Assembly: GCF_014838735.1 (NCBI RefSeq)
Contig: NZ_JABUXQ010000004.1
Location: 50,863-114,862, forward strand
DNA length: 64,000 nt
Source of the DNA: Limosilactobacillus portuensis
GTDB lineage: Bacteria > Bacillota > Bacilli > Lactobacillales > Lactobacillaceae
Direction of reading: 5' to 3'
A program made the position numbers and the translations under genes. Every line of letters starts with the position of its first letter. Position 1 is the stretch's first letter. The notes beneath the pieces were generated by a model. It was not told where the DNA came from and searched no databases. It saw only the letters and a list, made by a program, of their open reading frames with translations. This document shows, piece after piece, positions 37,523-46,866 of the stretch.

Positions 37523-39469
37523 TTATAAATCAAGATTTTCTACAAACTTAGCATTCTTCTCAATAAAGTCACGCCGCGGTGTAACCTTATTCCCCATCAA
37601 CATCGGGAAGATTTCTTCTGCTGCCTTGGCATCATCAAGGTTTACCCGGAGCAGGTGGCGCTTTTCAGGATCCATCGTTGTTTCCCAAAGCTGTTCAGCA
37701 TCCATTTCACCAAGCCCCTTATAACGTTGAATAACAGGTTTCGGACTTGGTTGAAGCGAGTTAACAACCCGATCAAGCTCTTCATCTGATTCAATGTACT
37801 TTACAAATTTTCCTTGACGAACTTGATATAGCGGTGGTTGGGCAATGTAGACATAACCATGTGTGATCATTGGCTTCATGAACCGATAGAAGAGAGTCAA
37901 CAGCAACGTCCGAATATGGGCACCATCAACATCGGCATCGGTCATAATAATCAGCTTATGGTAATTAGCCTTGGTAATATCAAAGTCTTCACCAAAGCCT
38001 GTTCCCAATGCTGTAAACAGGGACCGAATTTCATCGTTTGCTAAGATTCTGTCAAGGGTCGCCTTTTCAACGTTTAAAATCTTTCCCCGAATTGGCAAAA
38101 TTGCTTGAGTCAACCGAGAACGTCCCTGTTTAGCAGAACCTCCAGCTGAGTCCCCCTCGACAATAAATAGTTCAGATATATTTGGATCCTTACTGGTGTT
38201 ATCAGCTAGCTTACCTGGTAAGTTGCTAATTTCCAGGCCACTCTTTTTTCGGGTAACTTCACGTGCTCGTTTTGCCGCTACCCGAGCTTTAGAAGCTAGT
38301 TGTCCCTTTTCGATAATTTGCCGTGCTTCGTCAGGGTGTTCAAGTAAGAATCGGTTAAATGTCGCTGCAAAAACATGATCAGTTGCTGTTCGTGCATCAG
38401 AGTTTCCAAGTTTTGTCTTAGTCTGTCCTTCAAATTGCGGATCTGGGTGCTTGATAGAAACAACCGCGGTCAATCCTTCACGTACATCATCCCCGGAAAG
38501 CGTCTCGTTTCCCTTTAAGACTCCTGACTTATGTCCATAATCATTTATTACCCGAGTTAAGGCCATCTTAAACCCAGTTTCGTGCGTTCCACCTTCATAA
38601 GTATGGATGTTGTTGGTAAACGTCAGTAAATCACTTCTGTAAGAATCAGTATATTGAAGAGAAACTTCCACAGTAATGCCATTTTCTTTTCCTTCAACGT
38701 AAATTGGTGGTTCAAAGAGAGTGGTTTTCCCTTCATTCAAGAAGTCTACATAGTGCCGAATTCCACCTTCGTAATGGAATTCTTGCCGTTCTGACTCCTT
38801 ATCACGCTTATCTTCAATTGTGATTTTTAATCCCTTGTTCAGGAATGCTAATTCACGAAGACGGTTTGTTAAGGTCTTAATGTTGTATGTAGTTGTTTCA
38901 CGGAAAATTTCCGGATCCGGCTTAAAATGAACAGTTGTCCCATGAACATCTTCCGGCACATTTTCATCAATTACCTTCATTGAGGTCTTAACGTGACCAT
39001 GATCAAAGTCCATGTAGTAACGCTTACCCTGACGTGAAACCTTAACATCAAGTTCTGTAGAAAGGGCGTTTACAACTGAAGCACCAACACCGTGTAATCC
39101 ACCAGAGACCTTGTATCCGCCACCGCCGAACTTACCACCGGCGTGAAGAACAGTAAATACTGTTTCAAGTGCTGGTTTCCCGGTCTCTTTTTGAGTATCA
39201 ACAGGAATTCCCCGTCCATTATCAGTAACAGAAATACTATTATCTGGTTCAACAACCACGTTAATTTCATCACAGAATCCAGCTAGGGCCTCATCAATTC
39301 CGTTATCGACAATTTCCCAAACTAAATGGTGTAGCCCTTGAGCCGAGGTCGAACCAATATACATCCCTGGCCGTTTTCGTACTGCATCAAGCCCCTTAAG
39401 AACCTGAATTTGACTGGCATCATACTCGCTCGCTAACTCAGCTTTTGTTTCTTTTTGCTCGTCGCTCAC
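37523..39469 (-). CDS. gyrB: DNA gyrase subunit B
   Basis: 648 residues with a GTG start that overlaps the recF stop (GTGA), so the two are translationally coupled. GHKL ATPase domain: [11 protein letters not shown] (Mg-binding Asn) and DNGRGIPVD; transducer domain; TOPRIM domain with [17 protein letters not shown] and DADVDGAHI. With GyrA it forms the A2B2 enzyme that adds negative supercoils. Confidence 0.98.
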   Translation of the reverse strand: MSDEQKETKAELASEYDASQIQVLKGLDAVRKRPGMYIGSTSAQGLHHLVWEIVDNGIDEALAGFCDEINVVVEPDNSISVTDNGRGIPVDTQKETGKPALETVFTVLHAGGKFGGGGYKVSGGLHGVGASVVNALSTELDVKVSRQGKRYYMDFDHGHVKTSMKVIDENVPEDVHGTTVHFKPDPEIFRETTTYNIKTLTNRLRELAFLNKGLKITIEDKRDKESERQEFHYEGGIRHYVDFLNEGKTTLFEPPIYVEGKENGITVEVSLQYTDSYRSDLLTFTNNIHTYEGGTHETGFKMALTRVINDYGHKSGVLKGNETLSGDDVREGLTAVVSIKHPDPQFEGQTKTKLGNSDARTATDHVFAATFNRFLLEHPDEARQIIEKGQLASKARVAAKRAREVTRKKSGLEISNLPGKLADNTSKDPNISELFIVEGDSAGGSAKQGRSRLTQAILPIRGKILNVEKATLDRILANDEIRSLFTALGTGFGEDFDITKANYHKLIIMTDADVDGAHIRTLLLTLFYRFMKPMITHGYVYIAQPPLYQVRQGKFVKYIESDEELDRVVNSLQPSPKPVIQRYKGLGEMDAEQLWETTMDPEKRHLLRVNLDDAKAAEEIFPMLMGNKVTPRRDFIEKNAKFVENLDL

Positions 39470-40590
39470 TGTGTTTCCCCCCTGCTCAAAGTACCATGTT
39501 CAATTTCAAAGATTTTCGGTTGATGAATTAACTGCCGTGCAACATCATTTAAGCTTGTTGTTGTCAGAAAGGTTTGTACCTTATCTTGAAAGGCAGTTAA
39601 TAAGTGTGTCTGACGAATAGTATCTAATTCAGATAGGACATCATCTAAAAGCAGTAACGGATATTCCCCGGTCTGCTCCTTCATCAAGTCGATCTCCGCC
39701 AACTTAACAGATAATGCCGTTGTTCGCTGCTGGCCTTGTGAGCCAAACGACTGAACGTTTTTCCCGTTAACCATAAAGTGAATGTCATCCCGTTGCGGTC
39801 CGTACATTGTGGTTCCCTTTTCAATTTCCCAATCTACATGGGACTGATAAAGCTCTAACAAATCTTGATATGCTTGTTCAACGGTGGTTTTTTCACTCAG
39901 CTTTAACTGAGTAACATAGTCTAACCGTAACTGCTCAGCATTTAACGATATTTTTTCATGAAGCTGCGAAGCCCACTTTTCCAAATGCTGTAAGAATTGA
40001 TAACGCGCAATAATAACCTCTGCACCGTATGCAGCTAACTGATCAGAAAGCACCCCAAGTAAAACCTTATCGTGCTGTTGACCGTATTTTAACTGCTTTA
40101 AATACTTATTTCTTTGGCGCAGTAAAGTTCGATACTGCCCAGCATTATAAAGATACTTACTACTCATCTGACTAAATTCCATATCCATAAAATGACGCCG
40201 CAGTGCTGGTGCTCCCTTGACTAGGGACAAGTCCTCCGGCGCAAATAAAATGGCATTTAGTTGACCAACATATGTAGATAATCGAGCCTGCTCAAGATGA
40301 TTGACCTTGGCTCGTTTTCCCTTAGAAGTAAATTCTAATTCTAACGGAACGCGTCCACTCGTCTTTTGAACAATTCCGCTAATGGTTGCTGATTTATGCT
40401 GCCAATTAATTAGTTCTCGGTTGTTATGGGTCCGGTGACTCCGTGTTAATGACAATGCATAAATTGCCTCTAACATATTCGTTTTTCCCTGGGCATTGTG
40501 ACCAATCAAGACATTAACTCCAGGAGCAAAATGAACTGTCAGATCTTCGTAATTACGAAAGTTATGTAAGTGCAATTCTGAAAGAATCAT
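39466..40590 (-). CDS. recF: DNA replication and repair protein RecF
   Basis: 374 residues of the RecF SMC-like ATPases: Walker [10 protein letters not shown] (about 31-39), signature GSQGQQRT (about 280) and Walker [13 protein letters not shown]. It loads RecA at single-strand gaps together with RecO and RecR. Its start is 8 bases after yaaA, and its TGA stop overlaps the gyrB GTG start by four bases. Confidence 0.97.
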   Translation of the reverse strand: MILSELHLHNFRNYEDLTVHFAPGVNVLIGHNAQGKTNMLEAIYALSLTRSHRTHNNRELINWQHKSATISGIVQKTSGRVPLELEFTSKGKRAKVNHLEQARLSTYVGQLNAILFAPEDLSLVKGAPALRRHFMDMEFSQMSSKYLYNAGQYRTLLRQRNKYLKQLKYGQQHDKVLLGVLSDQLAAYGAEVIIARYQFLQHLEKWASQLHEKISLNAEQLRLDYVTQLKLSEKTTVEQAYQDLLELYQSHVDWEIEKGTTMYGPQRDDIHFMVNGKNVQSFGSQGQQRTTALSVKLAEIDLMKEQTGEYPLLLLDDVLSELDTIRQTHLLTAFQDKVQTFLTTTSLNDVARQLIHQPKIFEIEHGTLSRGETQ

Positions 40591-40598
40591 GCAATTTC

Positions 40599-40820
40599 CT
40601 ACTTACTCTTAATCATAATTGGTTCATGTTCAGGAATGATAACAACATCTTCTGGATATAATTTCCGACCACGACGATTCTCAAGTTCGTCATTAATCCG
40701 AACATCATGCTCCTTCAAAAACCACTTGGCTGCACCACCAGTTGGGATAATTCCTTCTTCCTTGAGTAATTGTCCCAGGGTGATGAACGGCCGATCTATT
40801 TTTATGGTCTTGGTTTCCAC
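40599..40820 (-). CDS. yaaA: S4 domain protein YaaA
   Basis: 73 residues with an RNA-binding S4 domain: FITLGQLLKEEGIIPTGG and the LENRRGRKLYPEDVV turn (about 47-61). YaaA lies between dnaN and recF in most Firmicutes and is linked to ribosome assembly in B. subtilis. Eight bases before recF, same strand, co-transcribed. Confidence 0.95.
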   Translation of the reverse strand: METKTIKIDRPFITLGQLLKEEGIIPTGGAAKWFLKEHDVRINDELENRRGRKLYPEDVVIIPEHEPIMIKSK

Positions 40821-40984
40821 ACTTAATCACCTACTTTTCACAAATACTATTATACCACATTTAAGAGGTTAAAAACGCGCAGATAGCCTTTTTAGGCTTC
40901 TTAGTAGTTATTAGCCTTTTTTGTCAAAATCGAGTTAAAAACGCTTAATTTGCTTAAAACACGATTTCAGCAAATTTTTAAAAT
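40821..40984. other. yaaA upstream region with repeated GTTAAAAACGC
   Basis: This part of the gap between dnaN and yaaA has no gene. It carries two direct copies of GTTAAAAACGC (40868-40878 and 40934-40944) and a small palindrome AGCCT-TTTT-AGGCT between them; purpose unknown. Confidence 0.5.
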
Positions 40985-41021
40985 AAAAAAGGGTTATGAC
41001 AAACTAGTTATCATAATCCTC
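40985..41021 (-). terminator. dnaN terminator
   Basis: Minus-strand GGATTATGA pairs with TCATAACCC and is followed by TTTTTTATTT, which separates dnaN from yaaA-recF-gyrBA. Confidence 0.85.
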
Positions 41022-41031
41022 TTACATGTCA

Positions 41032-42171
41032 TTAGAATGTTCGAACTGGCGTAATTAAGTGAACAAAGTTTTCTGTATCTTCCGTTGGGACTAACGTAAA
41101 CGGCCGTAATGGAGAAGTAAATGAAATCTTAACCGTTGATTGACCAAAGGATCGCAATGCATCTTTCATGTAATTTGGATTGAAGGAGATTTCTAAGTCA
41201 TTTCCCTCAACCGCTGATGTGGCAACATCTTCTTCCACCATTCCGATATCTGGTGAATCACCGCTAATTCGAACCAATTTTTCGCCAGGCTTAATGGTTA
41301 ATTTAACAACATCATTCCGACTCTCATGCGAAAGTAACGAAGCCCGGTCAATTGAGGATAGGAACGTTCCCGCATCTAATTCTACTGTCGTATCTGATGT
41401 GTCTGGAATCAACTGACTCGTTTCCGGATAATTTCCTTCTAACAGTCTGGAATAGAAGTGCGTATTACCAAAAATAAATAATACTTGGTTATCGGTAACT
41501 TGCATCTTTACTTCATCATCAACGTCACTAATCATTCCAGAAAGTTCATCTAAACTCTTCCCAGGAATAATAACATCGTAATTAACATCGCCAACACCAT
41601 CTAATTGCACTTTCCGTTGTGCTAGTCGATGACTATCAGTAGCAACTGCTGTAAGCAATCCATCATGCAACGTTACGTGGATCCCAGCAAGGATTGGCCG
41701 ACTTTCTTGTTTAGAAACAGCAATGACCGTTTGCCGAATGACTTCTTTAAGCATGTCATTGGCAAGAACCACAGTATTATTTGCTTCAACTTCTGGTAAA
41801 TGAGGAAAGTTTTCTGCATCTTGTCCATTAATTTGGAATTTGGCATTACCTGAAGTAATATCAGCTTGAAAACTACTAGTAATTTCAATAGTTACATGCT
41901 TGTCTGGAAGCTTCTTAACAATTTCACTGAAGAATCGAGCTGGTAAAACAATTGAACCAGGTTCATCAATTTTTAATTCATAATCTTCATTGCTAGCTGA
42001 CATTACACTTTCAATTGTAATATCTGAATTACTACCAGTTAGTGTAATGCTATCGTTAGCTACTACCATTTTTAACCCAGTTAGAATTGGAATAGTAGTT
42101 TTAGATGAGATTGCTCTAAGAACATTATTTAATTGACTAATAAATGCTGAACGATTGATGGTAAATTTCAT
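41032..42171 (-). CDS. dnaN: DNA polymerase III beta subunit (sliding clamp)
   Basis: 379 residues from ATG 42171, which has GGAG eight bases upstream; a TTG two codons earlier is open but less well placed. Three repeated clamp domains start at MKFTINRSAFISQL; the C-terminus FTLVPTEDTENFVHLITPVRTF-type ending is conserved. The ring tethers the polymerase and many repair proteins. It follows dnaA after a 173-base gap containing oriC DnaA boxes. Confidence 0.97.
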   Translation of the reverse strand: MKFTINRSAFISQLNNVLRAISSKTTIPILTGLKMVVANDSITLTGSNSDITIESVMSASNEDYELKIDEPGSIVLPARFFSEIVKKLPDKHVTIEITSSFQADITSGNAKFQINGQDAENFPHLPEVEANNTVVLANDMLKEVIRQTVIAVSKQESRPILAGIHVTLHDGLLTAVATDSHRLAQRKVQLDGVGDVNYDVIIPGKSLDELSGMISDVDDEVKMQVTDNQVLFIFGNTHFYSRLLEGNYPETSQLIPDTSDTTVELDAGTFLSSIDRASLLSHESRNDVVKLTIKPGEKLVRISGDSPDIGMVEEDVATSAVEGNDLEISFNPNYMKDALRSFGQSTVKISFTSPLRPFTLVPTEDTENFVHLITPVRTF

Positions 42172-42251
42172 TATCAATGCTCCTTTAGTAGGTTATATAT
42201 ACTTATATTAATACTTTAAAATATAGTCGAAGTAGTAGAGCCTGTTAATAT

Positions 42252-42343
42252 TGTGGATAACTTAGTTCGACTAAGAAAAATCAACGTATTCGCTTGTGGA
42301 TAAGTTGTGGATGAAATTGGGAATAACTTTCAAGTTTTCCACA
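42252..42343. promoter_or_regulatory. oriC, dnaA-dnaN side: DnaA boxes
   Basis: Perfect TGTGGATAA at 42252 and 42295, with one-mismatch boxes TGTGGATGA at 42306 and TTTTCCACA at 42335. The AT-rich rest of the gap (42172-42251) fits an unwinding region, as in the bipartite Bacillus origin. Confidence 0.8.
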
Positions 42344-42344
42344 A

Positions 42345-43664
42345 CTATGCTTTTAATTTCGCTTTTAATGTATTTAGCTGTTCTTGAAGTTCGTTATCAG
42401 TTTGGAGCTCTTCTTCAATTTTATCAATTGCGTGAAGAACGGTTGTGTGATCCTTCCCGCCAAATTCTTTACCGATTTTTGGCAATGAGTAATCAGTTAG
42501 TTCACGAGAAAGGTACATCGCGATCTGACGCGGAACAACAATTTGCTTGACCCGCTTTTTTCCAACAATGTCACTTTGGGTAATATTGTAAAAATCAGCA
42601 ACATTTTTTTGAATTGACGTGATCGTAATTGTTGTTTTAGTAGTCCTTTGCAGTCCACGGAGAGCTTGTGATGCAAGGTGCGGCGTAATTGGTTCTTGGC
42701 TTAAGTTAGCGAATGCCTGAACCTTGGTTAGTGCTCCCTCAAGTTCACGAATATTGGTATCAATCTGTCCTGCAATATAGTTCAAGGTATCATTTCCAAT
42801 ATTAATGTGATCTTCCTCAACTTTACTCCGCAAAATAGCAATTCGGGTCTCCAGATCTGGCGGGGTAATCTCAACCGTTAACCCCCAACGGAATCGTGAA
42901 ACGAGACGATCCTGCAGTTCTGGAATTTCATTTGGAATTCGATCAGAAGTCATGACAATTTGCTTTTTATTATCGTGAAGAGCATTGAATGTATTAAAGA
43001 ATTCAAGCTGAGTTCCTTCCTTGTTAGCAAGAAACTGAATATCGTCAATTAATAATAAGTCCAGATTACGGTACTCTTCACGGAATTTCTCCGTAGAGTT
43101 ACTTTGGATAGAATGGATAAAATCATTAGTAAATTCTTCGCTAGTAACGTATTTTACTTTTGCTGTTGGATTGAGTTGAAGCATATGGTTACCGATTGCT
43201 TCCATCAAGTGGGTCTTTCCTAGTCCCACACCCCCATAAATGAAAAGCGGGTTATAGAGACCACCGGGACTTTCGGCAACTGCGAAGGCAGCAGCATGAG
43301 CCATTTTGTTTCCTTCACCAACGACAAAAGTTTTGAAGTTGTAGTGAGGATTAAGTGGCGTATCCATTTCAAAATTATTTGATTCTGCTGGTCGATCATT
43401 TTGATAAGGATCGAATTCTCCCTCAAGAACAAAGTGCGGTTCAATCTCTTGATTAGTAACCGTTTTGGCGTACTGCTTTAATTCAGCCTTTAAGTTTTTT
43501 TCCCAAAAATCACGATGAACTTTTGTGGGTACTTCAACTTCTAATTGGTTTTGAGAGAGAGAGAGTGGTTTTGCCGGAGCAATTAATGTGTCAAAGGTAA
43601 CCTGACTTTTGCTTTGACGAAATGAATTTTGGATCGCTTCCCATAGAGAATCGAGCTCAGTCAA
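42345..43664 (-). CDS. dnaA: chromosomal replication initiator DnaA
   Basis: 439 residues with TTG start at 43664 after TAGGAGGGG. Domain I (about 1-80), a short domain II, AAA+ domain III with Walker A GGVGLGKTH (about 143-151) and Walker B LLLIDDIQF, and domain IV with the DNA-binding signature GKDHTTVLHAIDKIE near the C-terminus. It binds boxes on both sides of its own gene and, presumably, the distant cluster at 17.3-17.5 kb. Confidence 0.98.
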   Translation of the reverse strand: MTELDSLWEAIQNSFRQSKSQVTFDTLIAPAKPLSLSQNQLEVEVPTKVHRDFWEKNLKAELKQYAKTVTNQEIEPHFVLEGEFDPYQNDRPAESNNFEMDTPLNPHYNFKTFVVGEGNKMAHAAAFAVAESPGGLYNPLFIYGGVGLGKTHLMEAIGNHMLQLNPTAKVKYVTSEEFTNDFIHSIQSNSTEKFREEYRNLDLLLIDDIQFLANKEGTQLEFFNTFNALHDNKKQIVMTSDRIPNEIPELQDRLVSRFRWGLTVEITPPDLETRIAILRSKVEEDHINIGNDTLNYIAGQIDTNIRELEGALTKVQAFANLSQEPITPHLASQALRGLQRTTKTTITITSIQKNVADFYNITQSDIVGKKRVKQIVVPRQIAMYLSRELTDYSLPKIGKEFGGKDHTTVLHAIDKIEEELQTDNELQEQLNTLKAKLKA

Positions 43665-43725
43665 AATAGTTCCCCTCCTAATAGATATTAAATTACAAAC
43701 GACATTTTATCATTATGAAAAAAAG

Positions 43726-44027
43726 TTTTCCACAGGTTAGTGGATAATCAAAAAATATTTACACAACACTGTGTGTAAATTCAAAAAAGTAATGTGAAGA
43801 TTGGGGATAAAATAAAAAAATAATAGTTTTCCACGTGTCCTGTGGATAACTAATTACTATAACAAAGGGATTTAAACGACTTATAAACAGTTTTGTACAG
43901 GGCTGTGGATAACTTTAATAACAGGATGTGAATTGTTGAAAAATGCTGTGAAATCACGGTTAATAACTTATCCACAGGAATGAGAAATACACAACGCTGT
44001 GGATTATTTTTACGCTTCTGTGGATAA
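43726..44027. other. oriC, dnaA upstream side: DnaA-box array
   Basis: In the gene-free 43665-44053 stretch there are perfect boxes at 43841, 43904, 43968 (TTATCCACA) and 44019, and one-mismatch boxes at 43726 (TTTTCCACA) and 43998 (TGTGGATTA), mixed orientation, with A/T-rich runs between and after them. Strand bias of the genes switches here, so this is the replication origin. Confidence 0.92.
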
Positions 44028-44053
44028 ACAAAAAAATCTAAAAAAATTTCACG

Positions 44054-44082
44054 TTTAATATTTGAGAAAAGTATGTTATACT
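44054..44082 (+). promoter_or_regulatory. rpmH promoter
   Basis: TTTAAT (44054-44059), 17-base spacer, TATACT (44077-44082), about 75 bases before rpmH. Confidence 0.55.
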
Positions 44083-44159
44083 TCCAGAGTATGTTTGAAG
44101 AGATCGTCTTTTTAGACTATAAAAACCAAACCATTCAGATTGAATAGGAGGTGCATCGT

Positions 44160-44294
44160 ATGAAGCGCACGTTTCAACCAAAGAAGCGTCACCATGCACG
44201 TGTCCATGGCTTCCGTAAGCGTATGAGCACCAGTAACGGCCGTAAGGTATTAGCACGTCGGCGTCAAAAGGGCAGAAAAGTATTATCTGCATAA
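44160..44294 (+). CDS. rpmH: 50S ribosomal protein L34
   Basis: A 44-residue, very basic protein: [18 protein letters not shown], then [20 protein letters not shown], ending KVLSA. This is the standard L34 sequence and length. A strong TAGGAGGTG site precedes the ATG. First gene to the right of oriC, followed by a terminator and rnpA. Confidence 0.98.
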   Translation: MKRTFQPKKRHHARVHGFRKRMSTSNGRKVLARRRQKGRKVLSA

Positions 44295-44298
44295 TTAC

Positions 44299-44323
44299 GG
44301 CCACTTTTATAGTGGCTTTTTTT
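44299..44323 (+). terminator. rpmH terminator
   Basis: GCCACT pairs with AGTGGC, followed by seven T. A second hairpin ending GGCCCTTTTT lies at about 44330-44393, before rnpA. Confidence 0.8.
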
Positions 44324-44424
44324 ATTGCAAGGGCAGGGCAGTCAGCTTGACGAGCTATCGTTTCGTTGGAGCTGCAATGTCCGGCCCTTTTTATATTTAG
44401 TTAAGGCTGGAGATCTACATTATT

Positions 44425-44781
44425 ATGAGAAAATCATATCGGGTAAAAAAGGAAAGTGAGTTTCAACGGGTATTTGAAACTCATAATTCTGTTGCCAACC
44501 ATAAATTTGTCATCTATCAAATGGCAAAACCAGGTCAAAAGCATTTTCGAGTTGGTATTTCCGTAGGGAAAAGGATTGGAAATGCAGTTCACCGAAACTG
44601 GGTTAAACGTCGGATTCGCCAAACACTTCTTGAAGTAAAACCTTATCTACGGCAAGACGTGGATTTCTTAGTAATTGCTCGTCCAGCTGCAGATGGACTG
44701 GAAATGGCGGAAACAAAGAAAAACCTTGTCCATGCTCTTAAAAGGGCACATCTATTAGAAGAGAAAAGTGAGGATCGTTAA
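44425..44781 (+). CDS. rnpA: ribonuclease P protein component
   Basis: 118 residues with the RnpA core: [25 protein letters not shown] (positions about 47-71) is the RNR motif that contacts RNase P RNA and the tRNA 5' leader. With the RNA subunit it matures tRNA 5' ends. Four bases separate it from yidC. Confidence 0.97.
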   Translation: MRKSYRVKKESEFQRVFETHNSVANHKFVIYQMAKPGQKHFRVGISVGKRIGNAVHRNWVKRRIRQTLLEVKPYLRQDVDFLVIARPAADGLEMAETKKNLVHALKRAHLLEEKSEDR

Positions 44782-44784
44782 TCA

Positions 44785-45615
44785 ATGAAAAAGGTAAAGC
44801 GTGTCCTAAGTCTTGCTGCAATTGGAAGTTTGACGCTTTTTCTTGCAGCTTGCTCAAATAAGCCAGTTACAAGTCATAGTACTGGCTTGTGGGATCACTA
44901 CATAGTTTATAACTTCTCTCGGTTTATCATTTGGCTATCAAATAATTGTGGTGGCTATGGTATGGGGATCATTATTTTTACTATCATTATTCGGGTCCTC
45001 CTCTTGCCATTGATGTTCTACCAGACGAAGTCAATGCTGAAAACTCAGGAGTTAGCTCCTAAGCTGAAGGCAATCCAAAAGAAGTACTCATCACGGGATC
45101 GTGAATCCATGGTGAAGATGCAGGAAGAAACCAGTAAGCTTTATAAGGAAGCGGGAATTAATCCTTGGGCTTCGATGTTACCAATGATTATCCAATTACC
45201 AATCATGTGGGCTCTTTATCAAGCTATTTGGCGGACACCAGAATTACGGCATGGGACATTTCTGTGGCTTCAATTAGGACACACAGATCCATACTATATT
45301 TTGCCAATTCTGGCGGCCCTATTTACTTTCTTAAGTTCATGGTTATCAATGGCCTCAATGCCTGAGCGAAATGCAATGACTTCCGCAATGACATGGTTTA
45401 TGCCAATTATGGTATTCTTCATGGCATTAGGATTCTCTTCCGCGATTACTTTGTATTGGGTAGTTTCAAACGCCTTCCAGGTAGTTCAAACTCTCTTGTT
45501 GCAAAATCCATTTAAGATTCGCCGTGAACGAGAAGCGAAGGAGAAACAAGAAAAGGCAAAAAAGCGCAAACTTGAAAAAGCAAAACGCCGTGCATACAGC
45601 AGTCGTCGGAAGTAG
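44785..45615 (+). CDS. yidC: membrane protein insertase YidC/OxaA
   Basis: 276 residues. A lipoprotein signal with lipobox LAAC (about 19-22) leads to five membrane helices, with a cytoplasmic helical hairpin after the first (QTKSMLKTQELAPKLKAIQ) and the conserved Arg in FTIIIRVLLLP. A highly basic tail, rich in Lys and Arg, likely contacts ribosomes. Co-transcribed with rnpA, upstream of jag as usual. Confidence 0.96.
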   Translation: MKKVKRVLSLAAIGSLTLFLAACSNKPVTSHSTGLWDHYIVYNFSRFIIWLSNNCGGYGMGIIIFTIIIRVLLLPLMFYQTKSMLKTQELAPKLKAIQKKYSSRDRESMVKMQEETSKLYKEAGINPWASMLPMIIQLPIMWALYQAIWRTPELRHGTFLWLQLGHTDPYYILPILAALFTFLSSWLSMASMPERNAMTSAMTWFMPIMVFFMALGFSSAITLYWVVSNAFQVVQTLLLQNPFKIRREREAKEKQEKAKKRKLEKAKRRAYSSRRK

Positions 45616-45665
45616 TATTTTCCACGATTAGACTTAATTTAAGTTTAGAAAACATTAACGAAAGA

Positions 45666-45809
45666 GGGAGCGTGACAGAAGTCATTTATGACTTCGTTTT
45701 CACGCCCCCGCGAGCGCAAATAGGGTTCCAGAGTTCGGTTATACCGGACACTGGAACCCATTTGCGTACCGCGCTGTTCGTATTTGAACTTGGTAAAAGT
45801 ACTTATGTC
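45666..45809 (+). repeat. 144-bp double-hairpin repeat, copy 2
   Basis: Identical to 12978-13121 in reverse orientation. It fills most of the 284-base gap between yidC and jag. In this orientation the first hairpin (GGGAGCGTGA...TCACGCCCCC) resembles a transcription stop without a T-run. Confidence 0.92.
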
Positions 45810-45899
45810 TCAGTCATTTTCTTTTTAGAGTAGATTTGTCGCGACTTATAGTTCTGTTGTAAAATAAAACGAGTATTTATTTTTGGGAGATGAAATTGA

Positions 45900-46679
45900 A
45901 TGGGACGTTATACAGGAGAAACTGTTGAGGAAGCAGTTGCCTCTGCTAGTAAGAAACTTGGGGTAGCAGTAGATCAGTTAGAAGTAAAAACTATCCAACA
46001 ACCGCGTCATGGTTTCTTAGGAATTGGTCGTCGAGAAGCGATCATTGAAGTATCTATAAAAAAGGCCCAAAAGAAAGATAACGATAAAGAAAATCACGGT
46101 CACCAAAAAGCAAAGCAGCAAATTAAGGCTCAGCAGCAATCAAAAATTCATCATAAATCAACATCAGACCGTGAAGTTGATCCTGCTGAAATGAAACGCC
46201 GCCACGAAGAAAACGTTAAGCGGGTGGAAAAAGTTAGTCAGGAGCTTGCGGATTACTTAAAGAACGTCTTTGCAAACTTGGGGATTGAAGTTAAACCAGT
46301 TGTGAGCGACGTTCGTTCTCATGAGGTAAAAATTGATTTGCAAAGTGAGCAGTCTGGGCGCATTATTGGTCATCATGGTCGGCGGATTAATGCAATGGAA
46401 CAGTTAAGTAACGCCTTTATGAATTATCATGGTGCGGAGAAGACAATGGTGATTTTAGATACAGCGAATTACCGACAACGACGTGAAGAATCATTGCGCC
46501 AGCTGGCAGAACGTTCTGTAATGGAAGTTGTTTCAACTGGTCAGGCAGTCTTTTTGGATCCAATGCCTGCTTGAGAACGAAAACAGCTCCATCAAGAACT
46601 GCAGGAAAATGATCATGTTAAGACTTATTCTCATGGACGCGAGCCATACCGGAGCGTTGTAATTGCACCGAAAAACTAG
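45900..46679 (+). pseudogene. jag: Jag/KhpB RNA-binding protein, cut by in-frame TGA before the R3H motif
   Basis: The frame opens with a GGGAGA site and gives a Jag-N domain (GRYTGETVEEAVASASKKLG...), a basic linker, a KH domain with GHHGRR, and the start of R3H. It is stopped by TGA at 46572-46574, after DPMPA. Beyond it the same frame continues ERKQLHQELQENDHVKTYSH... to TAG at 46679, exactly the conserved Jag end; the R-x-x-x-H signature (RKQLH) lies just behind the stop. So one base change or error removes 34 residues. Family members usually have a hydrophobic or aromatic residue here, so Trp TGG is a plausible ancestor. KhpB with KhpA affects cell length and division in streptococci. 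The truncated product may be partly functional. Confidence 0.85.
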
Positions 46680-46785
46680 GCTGCTTGCAGGCTTATCAAA
46701 GGGTGAAATTTCTTATTTGACATTTTAACGTGATGAAATTAAAATAATTGCGGTTATACAATTTAAGATACTTGTTAAAGTAGTG

Positions 46786-46848
46786 AAAGTGCTTTGACCA
46801 TGTGATTACCAAGCTTATTGGTGGATGACGTGGGGGCACTTTTTTTAT
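46786..46848 (+). terminator. hairpin between jag and mnmE
   Basis: AAAGTGC pairs with GCACTTT and encloses a further stem (ACCAA/TTGGT); seven T follow. It ends the rnpA-yidC-jag unit, 18 bases before mnmE. Confidence 0.75.
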
Positions 46849-46866
46849 TAGAAAGGAGTCTGGACG

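Noticed and set aside
38880-39030. Further parS half-sites in gyrB (TTGTTTCACGG and GACGTGAAACC)
   Set aside because: Only one arm of the palindrome matches in each case.
44038-44304. Open frame antisense to rpmH
   Set aside because: It overlaps the certain rpmH gene and its promoter completely.
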